From contig CABTWT010000001.1 of the NCBI GenBank assembly GCA_902488555.1, forward strand, positions 1-64,000: a DNA stretch of 64,000 nucleotides, in the 5' to 3' direction. Source of the stretch: an uncultured Anaerococcus sp. Lineage in GTDB: Bacteria; Bacillota_A; Clostridia; Tissierellales; Peptoniphilaceae. Of the stretch, positions 63,933 through 64,000 are shown piece after piece; position 1 is the first letter of the stretch, and the number at the start of each line of letters is the position of its first letter. The notes beneath the pieces are model-generated. The model did not search any database. It saw only the letters and a program-made list of their open reading frames with translations, and was not told where the DNA came from. The position numbers were made by a program, and so were the translations under genes.

Positions 63933-64000
63933 ATGATTAGTGGTAAACAAAGAGCAAAGCTAAAGGCACTTAGCCATGATTTTAAGCCAGTTATTAATAT
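63933..64000 (+). CDS. YhbY-family CRM-domain RNA-binding protein, partial
   Basis: The window ends after 22 codons, which read MISGKQRAKLKALSHDFKPV.. as in the start of YhbY CRM-domain proteins, associated with ribosome assembly. TAGGAGA precedes the ATG. The obgE-yhbY order is common in Firmicutes. Confidence 0.85.
   Translation, partial: MISGKQRAKLKALSHDFKPVIN

Overview
The window is an AT-rich, gene-dense chromosomal segment of a low-GC Gram-positive anaerobe. The sequence supports a Firmicutes host: Prp protease next to an L27 with a cleavable N-terminus, SepF, CcpA beside HPr/EI, the YtxH/DUF948 pair, a GlgC/GlgD pair, strong AGGAG ribosome sites and many intrinsic terminators. Gene order and protein style look most like Anaerococcus or a relative (Peptoniphilaceae, Tissierellia). 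That placement is from memory of family style, not from a search.

Layout. 1-1030: decayed phage-type genes (sigma region 4 protein and a fragment) next to ssrA (tmRNA, minus strand), a classic integration site. 1141-10644: glycogen operon glgC-glgD-glgA-degenerate phosphorylase-pulA-pgm, closed by a strong terminator; no branching enzyme gene is present. 10731-14011: FHA protein, FtsW/RodA-type flippase/polymerase and class B PBP. 14013-15677: nadK (minus) diverging from an RluA-type pseudouridine synthase. 15741-19334: fructose operon fruR-fruK-fruA. 19395-19596: a structured small RNA with its own promoter, possibly 6S RNA. 19669-24818: ytxH, a DUF948-like gene, ccpA, ptsH, ptsI and an APH-fold pseudokinase, which together form the core of PTS/carbon catabolite control. 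24905-31984: YitT, CvfB-like S1 protein with a non-AUG start, parvulin, degenerate PepD, DUF1292, radical SAM, small P-loop protein, unknown gene, RluD-type synthase. 31994-36482: glucokinase, two-component system, lipoprotein. 36530-38886: rdgB, yfcE, a lysine-tailed membrane protein and a HAD phosphatase. 39068-46137: an unknown gene, ruvCAB, queA, tgt, yajC and recJ. 46144-58315: relA, dtd, MBL hydrolase, aspS, RseC-like protein, glyA, der, plsY, gpsA, sepF, ylmH, lspA and ung. 58310-64000: YprB-like exonuclease (minus), cysteine desulfurase, thiI, L21 leader-rplU-prp-rpmA, obgE, and the start of a YhbY gene.

Most genes are housekeeping and metabolic. Fructose and other PTS sugars enter through FruA using HPr/EI; glucose is phosphorylated by the ROK kinase; glucose-1-phosphate is interconverted by the phosphoglucomutase and stored or recovered through the glg operon, with CcpA and HPr-Ser46 as the likely global switch. 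The less ordinary content is three proteins that keep an enzyme fold but have lost the catalytic residues I can align by eye: a phosphorylase without its PLP lysine, a PepD-like protein without its zinc ligands, and an APH-like protein without its catalytic aspartate. A fourth oddity is a CvfB-like gene with no AUG, GUG or UUG codon where its start should be. All family calls are by eye from motifs; no database search was run.
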